Assembly (NCBI RefSeq): GCF_034440735.1
Contig: NZ_CP140098.1
Location: 544,501 to 608,500 of the forward strand
Origin: Deinococcus sp. AB2017081
Lineage (GTDB): Bacteria; Deinococcota; Deinococci; Deinococcales; Deinococcaceae
Length of the DNA: 64,000 nt
Reading direction: 5' to 3'
Made by a program: the position numbers and the translations under genes. The notes under the pieces were generated by a model, which had not been told where the DNA came from, ran no database searches, and saw only the letters and a program-made list of their open reading frames with translations. This document shows positions 54,030 to 63,227 of this stretch, piece after piece (position 1 is the stretch's first letter; the number at the start of each line of letters is the position of its first letter).

Positions 54030-54983
54030 ATGCCCGGAGCGTTCACCATCACCACCGCCACCAATACCGTGACCCTGGGCCCCGATCGCCAGGGCGAGGC
54101 GGCCTTCGTGGTCACCAACGTCAGCGGCCGTCCCATCCAGGGCCGCGCCCTGCTGACGTGGCAGCCCCCGGCCACCGACCGCGCCGCGTGGGCGAGTGTG
54201 CAGGGCGATACCGAGCGGGTCTTCCCGATCGCGGGCACCCAGCAGTACGCGGTGAAGTTCACCCTGCCGTCCACGGCCCCGGAGGGCCAGCACATCCTGC
54301 GCCTGGACATGCAGGACGTGACCTCGCCCGACGACGTGGTGCAGGGCCAGAGCGTGACCCTCCAGGTGGCCGCACCCCCGCCCAAGAAACCCTTTCCGTG
54401 GTGGGTGGTGATTGTGGCCGCCGTGGTGCTGCTGGGGGGCATCGGCGCGTTCGTGCTGCTCCGGCCGAAGCCGGCGACCGTGCCGGTCGTGGCGGGCCAG
54501 AGCCTCGTGAAGGCCCAGGAGCTCATCGCGGCCGCCGGCCTGAGGGTCGCGGAGCCGTTGAAAGCTGAGAACAGTGACACGCTGGCGCAGGGGCTGGTCA
54601 TCCGAAGCGAACCGGCCGAGGGAACGACCCAGGCGCGGGGCACCGCCGTGACCCTGGTCGCGTCCAGCGGCCCGGCCACCTTTCCCATGCCGAATGTCGT
54701 GGGCAGCGCGGCGTCGGCGGCCGTCATTGCCCTTCAACAGGCCGGCATCACGAAGTTTGCGCTCGACCGCAGGTACTCGGAGACGGTGCCCGCCGAGCAG
54801 GTGATCGACACGACGCCGGGGGCCGGCCAGCTGGTCACGAAGGCCGGCGAGGTCAGAGTGGCCGTGTCGCTCGGCCCGTGCCGGCGGGGCACCCTGGCCT
54901 GTCGGCGCGTCATCTCCCCGGTGCTGATCAGTCCGAACCTGCGGTTCCGCAACGACATGCTGCGGGTTCCTGATCAGCCGTGA
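54030..54983 (+). CDS. PASTA-domain membrane protein
   Basis: A 317-residue protein. Residues 1-115 form an Ig-like beta domain (FTITTATNTVTLGPDRQGEA), 122-144 a single transmembrane helix (WWVVIVAAVVLLGGIGAFVL), then two PASTA domains: ATVPVVAGQSLVKAQELIAA and FPMPNVVGSAASAAVIALQQ. PASTA repeats bind peptidoglycan. The N-terminal domain has no kinase part. Next to the CIS genes, it may position the device on the wall. Confidence 0.75.
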   Translation: MPGAFTITTATNTVTLGPDRQGEAAFVVTNVSGRPIQGRALLTWQPPATDRAAWASVQGDTERVFPIAGTQQYAVKFTLPSTAPEGQHILRLDMQDVTSPDDVVQGQSVTLQVAAPPPKKPFPWWVVIVAAVVLLGGIGAFVLLRPKPATVPVVAGQSLVKAQELIAAAGLRVAEPLKAENSDTLAQGLVIRSEPAEGTTQARGTAVTLVASSGPATFPMPNVVGSAASAAVIALQQAGITKFALDRRYSETVPAEQVIDTTPGAGQLVTKAGEVRVAVSLGPCRRGTLACRRVISPVLISPNLRFRNDMLRVPDQP

Positions 54984-55462
54984 ACCCCCGGGTGTTCTTC
55001 GTCGTGCTGGCCCTGCTGGCGCTCGCGGCCTACGTGGCGTCGGGCCTGAGCTTCACCCGCCGGGACGGCACCGCAGCTCCTGGTGACCGTCCTGATACGC
55101 CCGCGTGGGCGCAGGGGCTGGGGGCGCGGCTGGTGCGCCACCGGCCCGTACAGGACAGCGATATCCAGGGGCTGCTGGGCTCCTGCACCGATCCGACGAG
55201 GCTGTCGCTGGGGGCCGGGCAGGGCTGCTCGTACGTGCTGCGCGCCCTGCCCCGAACCAGCGCCGTGATCCGTGACCTGCGTCTGCGCAGTCCACAGCCA
55301 TTTCAGGTACAGCTGGTCTACGGCGACCTGAGGGGCAACCCGGAGCCGGCCAAGGTCACGGACGGGCGCTACGACGTGACCGTGGACGTGTCCCGTGACG
55401 GCGCGCAGGTGATCGTGACCTGCCTGCTGACGGCGTGCAGCATCCAGCAGGGCGGGCCGTAG
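54980..55462 (+). CDS. Hypothetical membrane-anchored protein
   Basis: A 160-residue protein. It has an N-terminal hydrophobic helix (VFFVVLALLALAAYVASGL), then a small soluble domain with a Cys pair (GSCTDP, GCSYVL) and a final TCLLTACSIQ. GTG 54980 overlaps the PASTA gene stop (GTGA). No family recognised; it ends 7 bases before the convergent membrane protein. Confidence 0.6.
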   Translation: MNPRVFFVVLALLALAAYVASGLSFTRRDGTAAPGDRPDTPAWAQGLGARLVRHRPVQDSDIQGLLGSCTDPTRLSLGAGQGCSYVLRALPRTSAVIRDLRLRSPQPFQVQLVYGDLRGNPEPAKVTDGRYDVTVDVSRDGAQVIVTCLLTACSIQQGGP

Positions 55463-55469
55463 GACACCC

Positions 55470-56138
55470 TCACGCCCGCAGGCGGATGCTCTTGACGGTG
55501 GCCACCGCCCCGCCAATGAGCAGCAGGACGCCCCAGATGAACGCCAGGATGGCGATTACGATGGCGCCGATGGCATCGGTGACGCTGACGAGCAGGCCCG
55601 GCACCAGGGCGTGTAGCCACGCCAGCAGCAGGCTGCTGACCACCGACGTCAGGGTCAGCAGCACCAGGCTGCGGTTCTGAAGGAAGCGTGGCTGGGACAG
55701 CACCAGCAGCACCGCGAACCCCAGTTTCAGGGTCATCAGCAGCGCCAGGGTGGCGGCGGCCCCGCCACGGTCAAAGTGTCCGAACAGGCCCAGGTACACG
55801 GGAAAGCCGAAAAAGGACAGCAGCAAGCCCAGCATGACGGTCAGGGTCACGAAGGCGGTCAGGCCCAGCAGGATCACGGCCAGCAGCAGCAGCAGCGACA
55901 GCAGCAGCGTCACGATGCCCTGCACCCGGCCCTGCACGCGCTCCGGGACGACCAGGGCCAGACCCATGAGCACGACGGTGTAGAGCAGCACGCCGTCGAC
56001 CAGGGCCAGGGCGCGCACGCCGAAGCCCGGCCGCGCCTGCCCGCCCGCGAGCAGGACGGACTGGCCCAGTTCGATCAGCACGGCCAGCAGCACGCACAGC
56101 GCCGCGCCGAGGAAGAGGGGTCTGCGCAGGGTGTCCAT
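55470..56138 (-). CDS. Hypothetical polytopic membrane protein
   Basis: A 222-residue protein with about six transmembrane helices, for example GAALCVLLAVLIELGQSVLL and VTLLLSLLLLLAVILLGLTA. No catalytic motif is visible. It lies 24 bases after the M23 peptidase gene on the same strand and is probably co-transcribed with it. Confidence 0.65.
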   Translation of the reverse strand: MDTLRRPLFLGAALCVLLAVLIELGQSVLLAGGQARPGFGVRALALVDGVLLYTVVLMGLALVVPERVQGRVQGIVTLLLSLLLLLAVILLGLTAFVTLTVMLGLLLSFFGFPVYLGLFGHFDRGGAAATLALLMTLKLGFAVLLVLSQPRFLQNRSLVLLTLTSVVSSLLLAWLHALVPGLLVSVTDAIGAIVIAILAFIWGVLLLIGGAVATVKSIRLRA

Positions 56139-56162
56139 AGGTCAGCGTACGCGGAGAACCGC

Positions 56163-58118
56163 CTACTGCACCTTGATGACCTGGGTGATGGTTTTGCTGG
56201 CCCGGTTGTCGAAGTACAGCCGACCGATCACGAGGAGTTCGGTGTACACCCGGTCTGGCCGCTTGCGCACCGAGAGCGGCAGGGTGATCCGCAGTTGCGC
56301 GCCCTGGGCCATCAGCCTCAGGGCTGAGCTGGAGGTGTGGGTGTCCCACACGTCCATGTCGGGCAGCGCGATCCGCACGGGCCGGCCGTCCGCGCCGGTG
56401 TAGGACAGCTCGTACGAGAACTCGGCGCGCACCGGCCGGGCGCCGTTGGGCACCGTGTCGATGGTGATGTCGCAGCGGTGGACGCCGGCGCCGGCCCTGA
56501 GCACGGGGCCCGCCTGGCTCCCCCGGACGCAGCGCTCGAGCGTCCAGCCGGTGAAGGTGGGGGCACGATCCGGAGTGACCGGGGCGTCGGCGGTGGGCGC
56601 GTTCTGCAGGTAGCGGTACACCTGATTGACGAACAGCAGGGAATCCACGAAGTAGTAGTCCGAGACGTTGGTGTGTGCGGCGGGCCGGGAGCGGATGACC
56701 TTGACGTCCAGGTGGAAGTGCGGCCCGAAGGAGATGGTGCACGGGCCGGTGCCCCGGCTGGAGATGTACCCCAGCAGTTGCCCCGCCCGGACGGTCTGGC
56801 CCGCCTGCACCTGAAGCTGACAGGCGTTCAGGTGCAGGTAGCGCATGACCACGTCGTTGGCGTATCCGCCGGAGTCCGTGAAGCGGCCAAGGGTCACCTC
56901 GACCGCCCCGCCGGGCCGGACGGTGCCGCCGGGCAAGGGGCGGGCGGCGTTCACCACGCCGGGGAGCATGGCGTAGATGGGCTGCCCCGGCTGGGCGCGG
57001 AAGTCCGTGCCCTCGTGCTGCCAGTCCTTGATGTCGTAGCAGGTTGGGCTGGCCCCGAAGACCCAGCCGTGCGCGGCGTGGGTCAGGTCGGCGCCGTCGA
57101 GGCTCACGATGTTCTGCAGACACGACCCCGTGCTCTGGATGGCCCGGTACAGGGGCGTGTCCTCTGAGCGGGTATAGCCGTTCTTGCGGCCCAGGTCACC
57201 GTCGCTGATGGCCTGCGCTGGATCCTTGAACACTGCCGGCGCGAGCTTGAAGCCCGCGAAGATCGCCTTCAGGGGCGGGCGGTTCAGTGCGACGGTGGCG
57301 GCGCGGTTCTTGTTGAACAGCGAACTCATCGGCGTCCAGCGCAGGCTGGAACTCTGGATCGTGGCCCGCCGCTCCGTGGGTGTTCCGGGCGGCGCGGCCG
57401 CGCCATACGCGTGTCGCAGATAGTCTTCGCCGTACAGCGTGGGGTTCAGCGACGGAAAGGTGCGGTACAGCTCGAAGGACACAGCCTGATCCGTGACGGC
57501 TGCGTCGCCGGTTGTGAAGTCCAGCAGGATCTTCCCGTCCTCGGTCACGGTCTTGCTGACCTGGAGATCGGCCGGAATCTGGTCGAAGACCACGCGGTAG
57601 TCGTCCCCAGCCGGGGCGCTGCCGTCCGTGCCCAGCAGGGCGCTGTTCACCTCGAGGCTGAACTGGCTCCGGCGCTCCAGCTGCGGCATCAGCACCGTCA
57701 GTTTCGGGGCACTGTCGAAGCCGTTCTGCGTGACGGCCTGGTTTGTCAGGGCGATCGAGCCCCTGCCGCGCCGCAGCGAGACCCGGTGGCCCAGGTAGGT
57801 CACGGTGCTGGCCGTCACGACGTCCTTCACGTCGATGGGCGCGGCGGCCACGGCATCGGCAGTGGCCGCGCTGAAGATCCCACTGCGGGCCAGGTACGCA
57901 CTGACGTTGGTGCGTTGCAGACGGGTGGCCGGCTGCGCGCCCAGCCCCTGCCAGCGGGTCACGGACGTCACGATCCGGCTGCGCGCCACGCGGCCGACGG
58001 GCGTGGGTTCCGGAACACTGAAATTCACCAACATCATCCCCGGATCCTGTGCCGCCCCCGTGCTGTGCAGCGCCGCGAGGGCCAGCAACAGGAAGCGCCC
58101 CAACGCCGAAACCTTCAT
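56163..58118 (-). CDS. Secreted M23 (LytM-type) metallopeptidase, large
   Basis: A 651-residue exported protein. The signal peptide is MKVSALGRFLLLALAALHST, and the 320 residues after it show no known domain. The LytM zinc site is seen as QHEGTDFRAQPGQPIYAM (His, Asp) and GPHFHLDVKV (HxH). Members cut peptidoglycan cross-bridges. ATG 58118 has a GGGGGGAC site. It is divergently placed at the end of the CIS region and could help the device release or penetrate a wall; that is inference. Confidence 0.85.
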   Translation of the reverse strand: MKVSALGRFLLLALAALHSTGAAQDPGMMLVNFSVPEPTPVGRVARSRIVTSVTRWQGLGAQPATRLQRTNVSAYLARSGIFSAATADAVAAAPIDVKDVVTASTVTYLGHRVSLRRGRGSIALTNQAVTQNGFDSAPKLTVLMPQLERRSQFSLEVNSALLGTDGSAPAGDDYRVVFDQIPADLQVSKTVTEDGKILLDFTTGDAAVTDQAVSFELYRTFPSLNPTLYGEDYLRHAYGAAAPPGTPTERRATIQSSSLRWTPMSSLFNKNRAATVALNRPPLKAIFAGFKLAPAVFKDPAQAISDGDLGRKNGYTRSEDTPLYRAIQSTGSCLQNIVSLDGADLTHAAHGWVFGASPTCYDIKDWQHEGTDFRAQPGQPIYAMLPGVVNAARPLPGGTVRPGGAVEVTLGRFTDSGGYANDVVMRYLHLNACQLQVQAGQTVRAGQLLGYISSRGTGPCTISFGPHFHLDVKVIRSRPAAHTNVSDYYFVDSLLFVNQVYRYLQNAPTADAPVTPDRAPTFTGWTLERCVRGSQAGPVLRAGAGVHRCDITIDTVPNGARPVRAEFSYELSYTGADGRPVRIALPDMDVWDTHTSSSALRLMAQGAQLRITLPLSVRKRPDRVYTELLVIGRLYFDNRASKTITQVIKVQ

Positions 58119-58456
58119 GTGTCCCCCCGATCGCCGGGCGCGCGTCCCCAACATGCCTGCGAGCCTCTGGGCTTCCCTTTCCGAGCCGCTTCACGTGGCC
58201 GCCCGCCGGGTATGGGCGGCAGTACAGCTGGTGCGGTCATCCAGCACCTTGGCCTGCGTTTGAGCCGTCCGCAGTATTCCGCTGCCCCCGTGATCGGCCC
58301 ATGATCAGGGGGGGCGGCCAGCGCACGCAGACGCTTCCCCTTCAATTCGGGCTGCGGCCGGTGCGTGTGTCCCCGCTCTGTGGGTGATCGCGCCACTGCT
58401 CCGGTCTGGAGGCGGCCTCGTGATGGTGGGAGCGCGGTCTGGTGGACGCGTGGATG
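58119..58456. other. Gap before the repeated element end
   Basis: About 340 bases with no gene I can support; some frames are open but show no domain or ribosome site. Nothing else seen. Confidence 0.45.
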
Positions 58457-58641
58457 GCAGTAGCGGGGGATCTTCAGTGGGTCTGGTGTCCACTCGATTT
58501 GCCTGGAGGACACTGCAAATCTCACGTCCTGGCAAGGCGTGGCTCCAGATGTGTCCGGCTCGCTGCACCACCGTCACATGGCGCATCGTTCTTTTCTGCA
58601 GATCAGTAGGCCAGGGGTTCAAATCCCTTCGGGCACACCAC
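58457..58641 (+). repeat. Element-end repeat with degenerate tRNA-Arg 3' fragment (second att copy)
   Basis: This stretch aligns by eye with 63222-63400: both carry GCAGTAG, a CAGTGG-TCTGG-TCCACTCG run, GAGGACACTGC and then a tRNA-Arg 3' end. The tRNA part (58601-58641) matches the intact gene in 39 of 41 bases. No terminator hairpin follows here. Confidence 0.7.
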
Positions 58642-58786
58642 GGAGAACCGCGACAATGGTGGGGTTTATCGGTCGTGACGTGGACGTCTCCCTGGAGGAT
58701 GACGGTGGATGCCAGTCCGAGGACACGCCCCAGGGCTTCACGGGGGCCGCAGGCCGGGTCAACCCGGTTGCCGGCCCCCCATCAGC

Positions 58787-58992
58787 TCACCGCGCCAGTG
58801 TCAGGTCTGCTTCCCTGGGCAGCGTGCGCCCCGGCGCGTGCGCGTTCCGCAGCGCCGTCAGCCGGGTCTCGATGATCCGGCGGCTGAGCGCAGCTTCCGG
58901 GGCGAGGTGCTCCGAGGCGTGAAATGCGCCCGGGTACACGTGCAATTCGGTCGGCACGCCCGACGCCAGCAGACGCTGCGCGAGGGCAATCT
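58787..58992 (-). pseudogene. Alpha/beta-hydrolase C-terminal fragment
   Basis: Read on the minus strand, 68 residues match the end of the esterase at 34097-35095: LAQRLLASGVPTELHVYPGA, then FHASEHLAPEAALSRRII and a short divergent tail. The homology is cut at about 58992, five bases from the stop of the next gene, so the rest was lost in a rearrangement. Confidence 0.78.
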
Positions 58993-58996
58993 GTCG

Positions 58997-61600
58997 TCAG
59001 TGCAGGGCGGACGGCGCGGCGGCGCGGCGGCGCGCGAACTTCTGCCGGTACATCCGCTGGTCGCTGAGCCTGAGCGCGTCGCCAGCGGCCGCGACCTCGT
59101 CCGGAAACGTGGCCACTCCAGAACTGGCCGTGACGTCCACGAATCCGGCGAGGCGAACTTTGTCCATGCCGCGCTCCAACCGCGCGTGCAGGTCATCGGT
59201 GTCAGGCGCGCCGGTCCACGAGACGATCAGCGAGAACTCATCGCCGCCGAGCCGGTACAGCCGGCCCAGCGTCTCGAAGGCCGCCTGCAGGCCGTGACCC
59301 ACCGTGATGAGCAGAGCGTCGCCCCGGTCGTGGCCCTCGGTGTCGTTGAGGGTCTTGAGTCCGTCGAGATCCAGACTCAGGACGCTCAGGTGGCGCTGAT
59401 GTCGCTCCGCCTGGGCAAAGGCCGACTCGAGATCCGACTCGAAGGCCCGGCGGTTGCCCAGGCCCGTCAGCGCGTCGGTGAAGGCGGCCACCTGCAGGCC
59501 GCTGATCTCCGAGCGCGCCTGCTCGTAGCGGGTTCGGAGCTGCTGGAAGCGTTCGGTCTGCAGTTCCGGCATGGCCGGAGCAGGCACGTCACCGGGCCCG
59601 GGTTCCACGCCGAGCTGCACCAGGACGTCCTGCACCTCGCTGTCGTCGGCGTGCTGCGAGCCGAGCGGCAACTGGCCCGTGGCGTGGAGCGCCTCGAGCG
59701 CCGCGATGACCTGGGGATCGAACTGCTGGCCGCTCTGCCGCCGCAGCTCCGCGAGCACCTCGGCCTGGCTCCACGGGCGCTTGTAGGGGCGCTGGTGCGA
59801 CAGGGCGTCGTAGACGTCGGCCACGGCCACAATCCTGGCCGACAGGGGAATCGCCAGCCCGCTGTGGCCCTGCGGATACCCGCCCCCACCCCACTGCTCG
59901 TGGTGGTGCAGCGCGATCTCCCGCGCGAGGCGCAGCAGCCTGGAATCGCCCCCCGCCAGGATCTGCCCGCCGATGACGGTGTGCGCCTTCATGCGGTCGA
60001 ATTCCTCGGGCGTGAGCCGGTCAGGCTTGAGCAGGATCAGGTCGGAGATGCCGATCTTGCCGACGTCGTGCAGACGCGCCGCAAGCCGCAGCAGCGCGAC
60101 CTCGTCGGCCGGGCGTCCGAGCTGGGCGGCGAGCAGGGCGCTGACCTGCCCGACGCGCAGGGTGTGCTCGCCGGTCACGTCGTCGCGGAACTCTGCGGCG
60201 TTGGCCAGGCGGGTGAGCACCTCGACCTGGGTGCGCGCCAGGTCGCGCGTGCGGCGCTCCACCCGAACCTCGGCCTCGACGTAGGCCCGCTCGGCCGCCT
60301 CGGTTCGCAGCCGCTCGGTCTCGGCCTCGTGCCGGGTGCGCTCCACGTCGAACTGCACGGTCAGCTGCCGGATCTGCCGCTCGCGCCCCTCGGCGGCCAG
60401 GCGCTGCTCGACGTCGCGCTGGTTCCGCAGGTGGGTCAGGGCGGCCTGCAGGTCGCCGGAACGCTCGAAGGTCTCGGCGAGCAGTCCGTGAATCCGCGCG
60501 GCGGCACGTCGATGGTCGCTGCGCTGGGCGAGTGGGAGGGCCGCGCGCAGCTGCTGGGACGCGGCGAAAATCTCGCCCCGTCGCAGCTGCGCTTCCCCCA
60601 GACCCGTCAGGGCGTCGATCTCGCTGCCTGGGTCGCCGAGCTCGCAGGCGATGTCCAGGGCGAGACGGTGGTGCTCCAGCGCCTCGTCCCAGCGCGCCTG
60701 ACCGCCGAGCGCCTGACCGAGCCCGTGGTGGGCGACCCCCACGAGGTAGCGCTGTCCTGCCTCGGTCGCCAGCCGCAGCGTCTGCTCGCACAGGCCCTGC
60801 GCCTCGGCCGGTCGTCCCAGCTGCAGGGCCGCGCCCGCCAGGTTGTTCAGCGCGTACAGCTCGACCAGCCGGTGGCCGCCGGCCCGGCCGAGCTCACCGG
60901 CCCGGAGGTGGGAGGCGTAGGCCTGCGGCCAGTCGTCGAGATCCTCGTACACGTGTCCGGTGGTCATCAGGCACTGCGCCCATAGCAGCGGCTCGTGGTG
61001 GCCGCTGAGCAGTTCCGAGGCGCGGTTCAGGGCGATCAGCGCCTGGCCGTGCTGCGACTGGCTGAGGTGCACCTGCCCGATGTTGCTCAGCACCTGGGCG
61101 GTGCCCAGATCGTCGGCCAGCGCCTCGCGCAGGGCGAGCGCCGCCTGGAACTGGGTCAGCGCCGCGTCGGCGTGCCCCCCCATCTGGAGCAGCACGGCCT
61201 GCTGGTTGCGGATATCCGCCTCCAGGCGACCGTCGGCCGTGTGACGGGCGAGCTCCAGGGCGCGCGTCAGGGCCCGCTCGGCGCGCGGCAGTTCGCCGAG
61301 CTCGCGCGACACCTTGGCCAGCGTCACCAGCGTGGTCGCCTCCCCGGCCTCGTCGCCGGCCCTCCGCGTGAGCCCGGCCGCGCACTCGAGTTCCGTGGAG
61401 GCTTCGGTGAACTGCGCCAGGTGATGCAGGGCCTGTCCGGCACAGCGGCGGGCCCGCGCTTCCACCGGGGCGTCGAGCGGGGCCGCCAGCGCCTCGCGGG
61501 CGAGCTCCAGGGCGCGGGCCGGCGCGGTGGACAGCAGCGCCTCGGCCGCCGTGAGGAGGCCGAGGGTGTGGTCGGAGGTGGACGGAGCAGGCGACGGCAT
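58997..61600 (-). CDS. TPR / HD-GYP / GGDEF signalling protein
   Basis: An 867-residue cytoplasmic protein. The first 430 residues are TPR-like helical repeats, followed by a coiled coil. An HD-GYP domain follows with LAARLHDVGKIG (about 512) and HHEQWGGGGYPQG, where the usual Asp of HHExxDGxGYP is Gly. It ends with an intact GGDEF domain (RLGGDEFSLIV near 785, preceded by FTDALTGLGNRRAF). It can thus make c-di-GMP and perhaps degrade it. ATG 61600 lies 11 bases after the peptidase stop. Confidence 0.88.
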   Translation of the reverse strand: MPSPAPSTSDHTLGLLTAAEALLSTAPARALELAREALAAPLDAPVEARARRCAGQALHHLAQFTEASTELECAAGLTRRAGDEAGEATTLVTLAKVSRELGELPRAERALTRALELARHTADGRLEADIRNQQAVLLQMGGHADAALTQFQAALALREALADDLGTAQVLSNIGQVHLSQSQHGQALIALNRASELLSGHHEPLLWAQCLMTTGHVYEDLDDWPQAYASHLRAGELGRAGGHRLVELYALNNLAGAALQLGRPAEAQGLCEQTLRLATEAGQRYLVGVAHHGLGQALGGQARWDEALEHHRLALDIACELGDPGSEIDALTGLGEAQLRRGEIFAASQQLRAALPLAQRSDHRRAAARIHGLLAETFERSGDLQAALTHLRNQRDVEQRLAAEGRERQIRQLTVQFDVERTRHEAETERLRTEAAERAYVEAEVRVERRTRDLARTQVEVLTRLANAAEFRDDVTGEHTLRVGQVSALLAAQLGRPADEVALLRLAARLHDVGKIGISDLILLKPDRLTPEEFDRMKAHTVIGGQILAGGDSRLLRLAREIALHHHEQWGGGGYPQGHSGLAIPLSARIVAVADVYDALSHQRPYKRPWSQAEVLAELRRQSGQQFDPQVIAALEALHATGQLPLGSQHADDSEVQDVLVQLGVEPGPGDVPAPAMPELQTERFQQLRTRYEQARSEISGLQVAAFTDALTGLGNRRAFESDLESAFAQAERHQRHLSVLSLDLDGLKTLNDTEGHDRGDALLITVGHGLQAAFETLGRLYRLGGDEFSLIVSWTGAPDTDDLHARLERGMDKVRLAGFVDVTASSGVATFPDEVAAAGDALRLSDQRMYRQKFARRRAAAPSALH

Positions 61601-61611
61601 GGACGGCCGGA

Positions 61612-62913
61612 TTACGGCTGGACGGCAGCCTGGATGAAGGCCCCGATGTCGAGCCGGCCGCCCAGCTGATCCCTGTACTCCGGGTTGAGGGTGTTGAGCT
61701 CGGCGGCGGTCGAGACCAGCGTCCTGGGGAGATCGCCCGCTCTGACCTTCAGGGGCTGGCCCAGCGCGAGCGCCAGCGCGCCGGCGGCCATGGGTGCGGC
61801 CATGGAGGTGCCGCTCCACGCGGAGAGCAGGTTGCCCGGCACCGGCCCGTAGACCAGCTCGCCGGGGGCCGTGAGCATGAGCTCCTTGCCGTAGGTGGAG
61901 AACGCTGACTTGTGGTCGCTCGCGTCAACGCTGCCCACGCTCACTGACAGGCTGCCGAGCGTGCCGCCGCCGGCGCTGTAGCGGGCCGGATAGGTGATGC
62001 GCCGGTCGCCGGTGTTCCCCGAGGACGCGATGACGTAGACCCCCTGATCCGTGGCGTACTCGATCATCTTCTTCAGGACGCCGGTCTTCTGAACCGATCC
62101 CAGCGAGAGGTTGATGACCTGCGCGCCGTGGGCCACGGCCCAGTCGATGGCCTGGACGACCGCAGTCGTGTCACCGCTGCCGTCCGGGCGCAGCGCGCGG
62201 AGCGGCAGGATGCGCGCGTGGGGAGCGACCTGCAGGATGATCCCCGCCACATTGGTGCCGTGGCCGTAGAGCGGGTCGTCGAGGGTTCCCTCCTCCTGGG
62301 GACTGGCGTCCCCGTCGACGAAGTCGTGGCGATCGGCGGCCGGAGCCAGCGAGTTCTGGAAGGCCTCGTGGGTCTGATCGAGCCCCGTGTCGATTACGGC
62401 GACCGTGACGCCTTCGCCCAGGCGTGGAGCGAGGGCCCACGCGGCCGCGAGGCGCGTGCGCTGCCACAGTGCCGCGTTCTCCGCCACGCCGCCGACGACG
62501 CCGGCACCGCCGCCCCAGAAGTACGCGCGGCCTCCACCCCAGAAGTACGCCCGCCCACCGCCCCAGAAGTACGCCCGGCCGCTCGCGGCGAGGCCCGGCG
62601 CGTTCCACGCCGAGGTGGCGCCGCCGGCCTCCAGCGCGCCGACGTTCGGTTCCGACGCGAGGGTCTGGGTGGACACGGTGTCGGTGCTCCCCGACGGTGA
62701 CGACAGGCCCAGCACGGCGAACCCGGCCTCCGGGTGCCACGCCACCACATGGCCGCCGTGGCTCGCCTCGACGGTCGCCACCGAGTCCGTAGCTGCCACG
62801 GGCACGGTGGTGGTGAAGGCGTGGGCAGCGGCGCGGGGCGCAGCGGTCTGGCTGCAGGCACTGAGGAGGATGCCGAGGGTGAGGAGAGCGGGGAAGCGTG
62901 TGGACATCGACAT
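61612..62913 (-). CDS. Subtilisin-like (S8) lipoprotein protease with FWGGG repeats
   Basis: A 433-residue serine protease with lipoprotein signal ending ILLSAC. Triad: Asp in VAVIDTGLDQTH, His in LYGHGTNVAGI, Ser in SAWSGTSMAAPMAAG. Between pro-region and catalytic domain lies a triplicated GRAYFWGG unit. ATG 62913 has AAGGAG with good spacing. It is upstream of and probably co-transcribed with the HD-GYP/GGDEF gene. Confidence 0.9.
   Translation of the reverse strand: MSMSTRFPALLTLGILLSACSQTAAPRAAAHAFTTTVPVAATDSVATVEASHGGHVVAWHPEAGFAVLGLSSPSGSTDTVSTQTLASEPNVGALEAGGATSAWNAPGLAASGRAYFWGGGRAYFWGGGRAYFWGGGAGVVGGVAENAALWQRTRLAAAWALAPRLGEGVTVAVIDTGLDQTHEAFQNSLAPAADRHDFVDGDASPQEEGTLDDPLYGHGTNVAGIILQVAPHARILPLRALRPDGSGDTTAVVQAIDWAVAHGAQVINLSLGSVQKTGVLKKMIEYATDQGVYVIASSGNTGDRRITYPARYSAGGGTLGSLSVSVGSVDASDHKSAFSTYGKELMLTAPGELVYGPVPGNLLSAWSGTSMAAPMAAGALALALGQPLKVRAGDLPRTLVSTAAELNTLNPEYRDQLGGRLDIGAFIQAAVQP
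62513..62584. repeat. Three 24-bp tandem repeats in the protease gene
   Basis: Units at 62513-62536, 62537-62560 and 62561-62584 all begin CCCCAGAAGTACGC and keep the frame, encoding three GRAYFWGG blocks. Confidence 0.8.
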
Positions 62914-63203
62914 GGACTCTCCTTGCTGCCCGTGTCGGGTGGCGCGCGGCACGGGGCGGATCTCCCTCACTGTGGGCGCCGTCCGTGACTCTTCTGTGAC
63001 TCCTCTGATCCACCCCAGATCCCCCCCGGCGGGTTGGTGACGTGGCCGGGCCGCCGGGGGGGCCTGGCCGGTCACACAACAGTCACAGGCGCGCCGCCGG
63101 GCCCGGTACAGAGCGTGGTACACCCTCTTCGACCGACTGGCCGCTGACAGTCACGGCGGCGTGTTGCATCAGGTGGCTGACAAACCCTGAGATGGCGAGT
63201 GTC

Positions 63204-63227
63204 GCGTGTGCAGTAGTGTGTGCAGTA
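63204..63227 (+). repeat. Arm-type repeat near the right element end
   Basis: Matches 10739-10762 in 22 of 24 bases. Lies inside the att interval, 133 bases before the 81-base repeat. Confidence 0.5.

Noticed and set aside
58305..58622. Minus-strand frame of 105 residues across the second att copy
   Set aside because: It runs antisense through the tRNA-derived repeat and has no motif; treated as non-coding element end.
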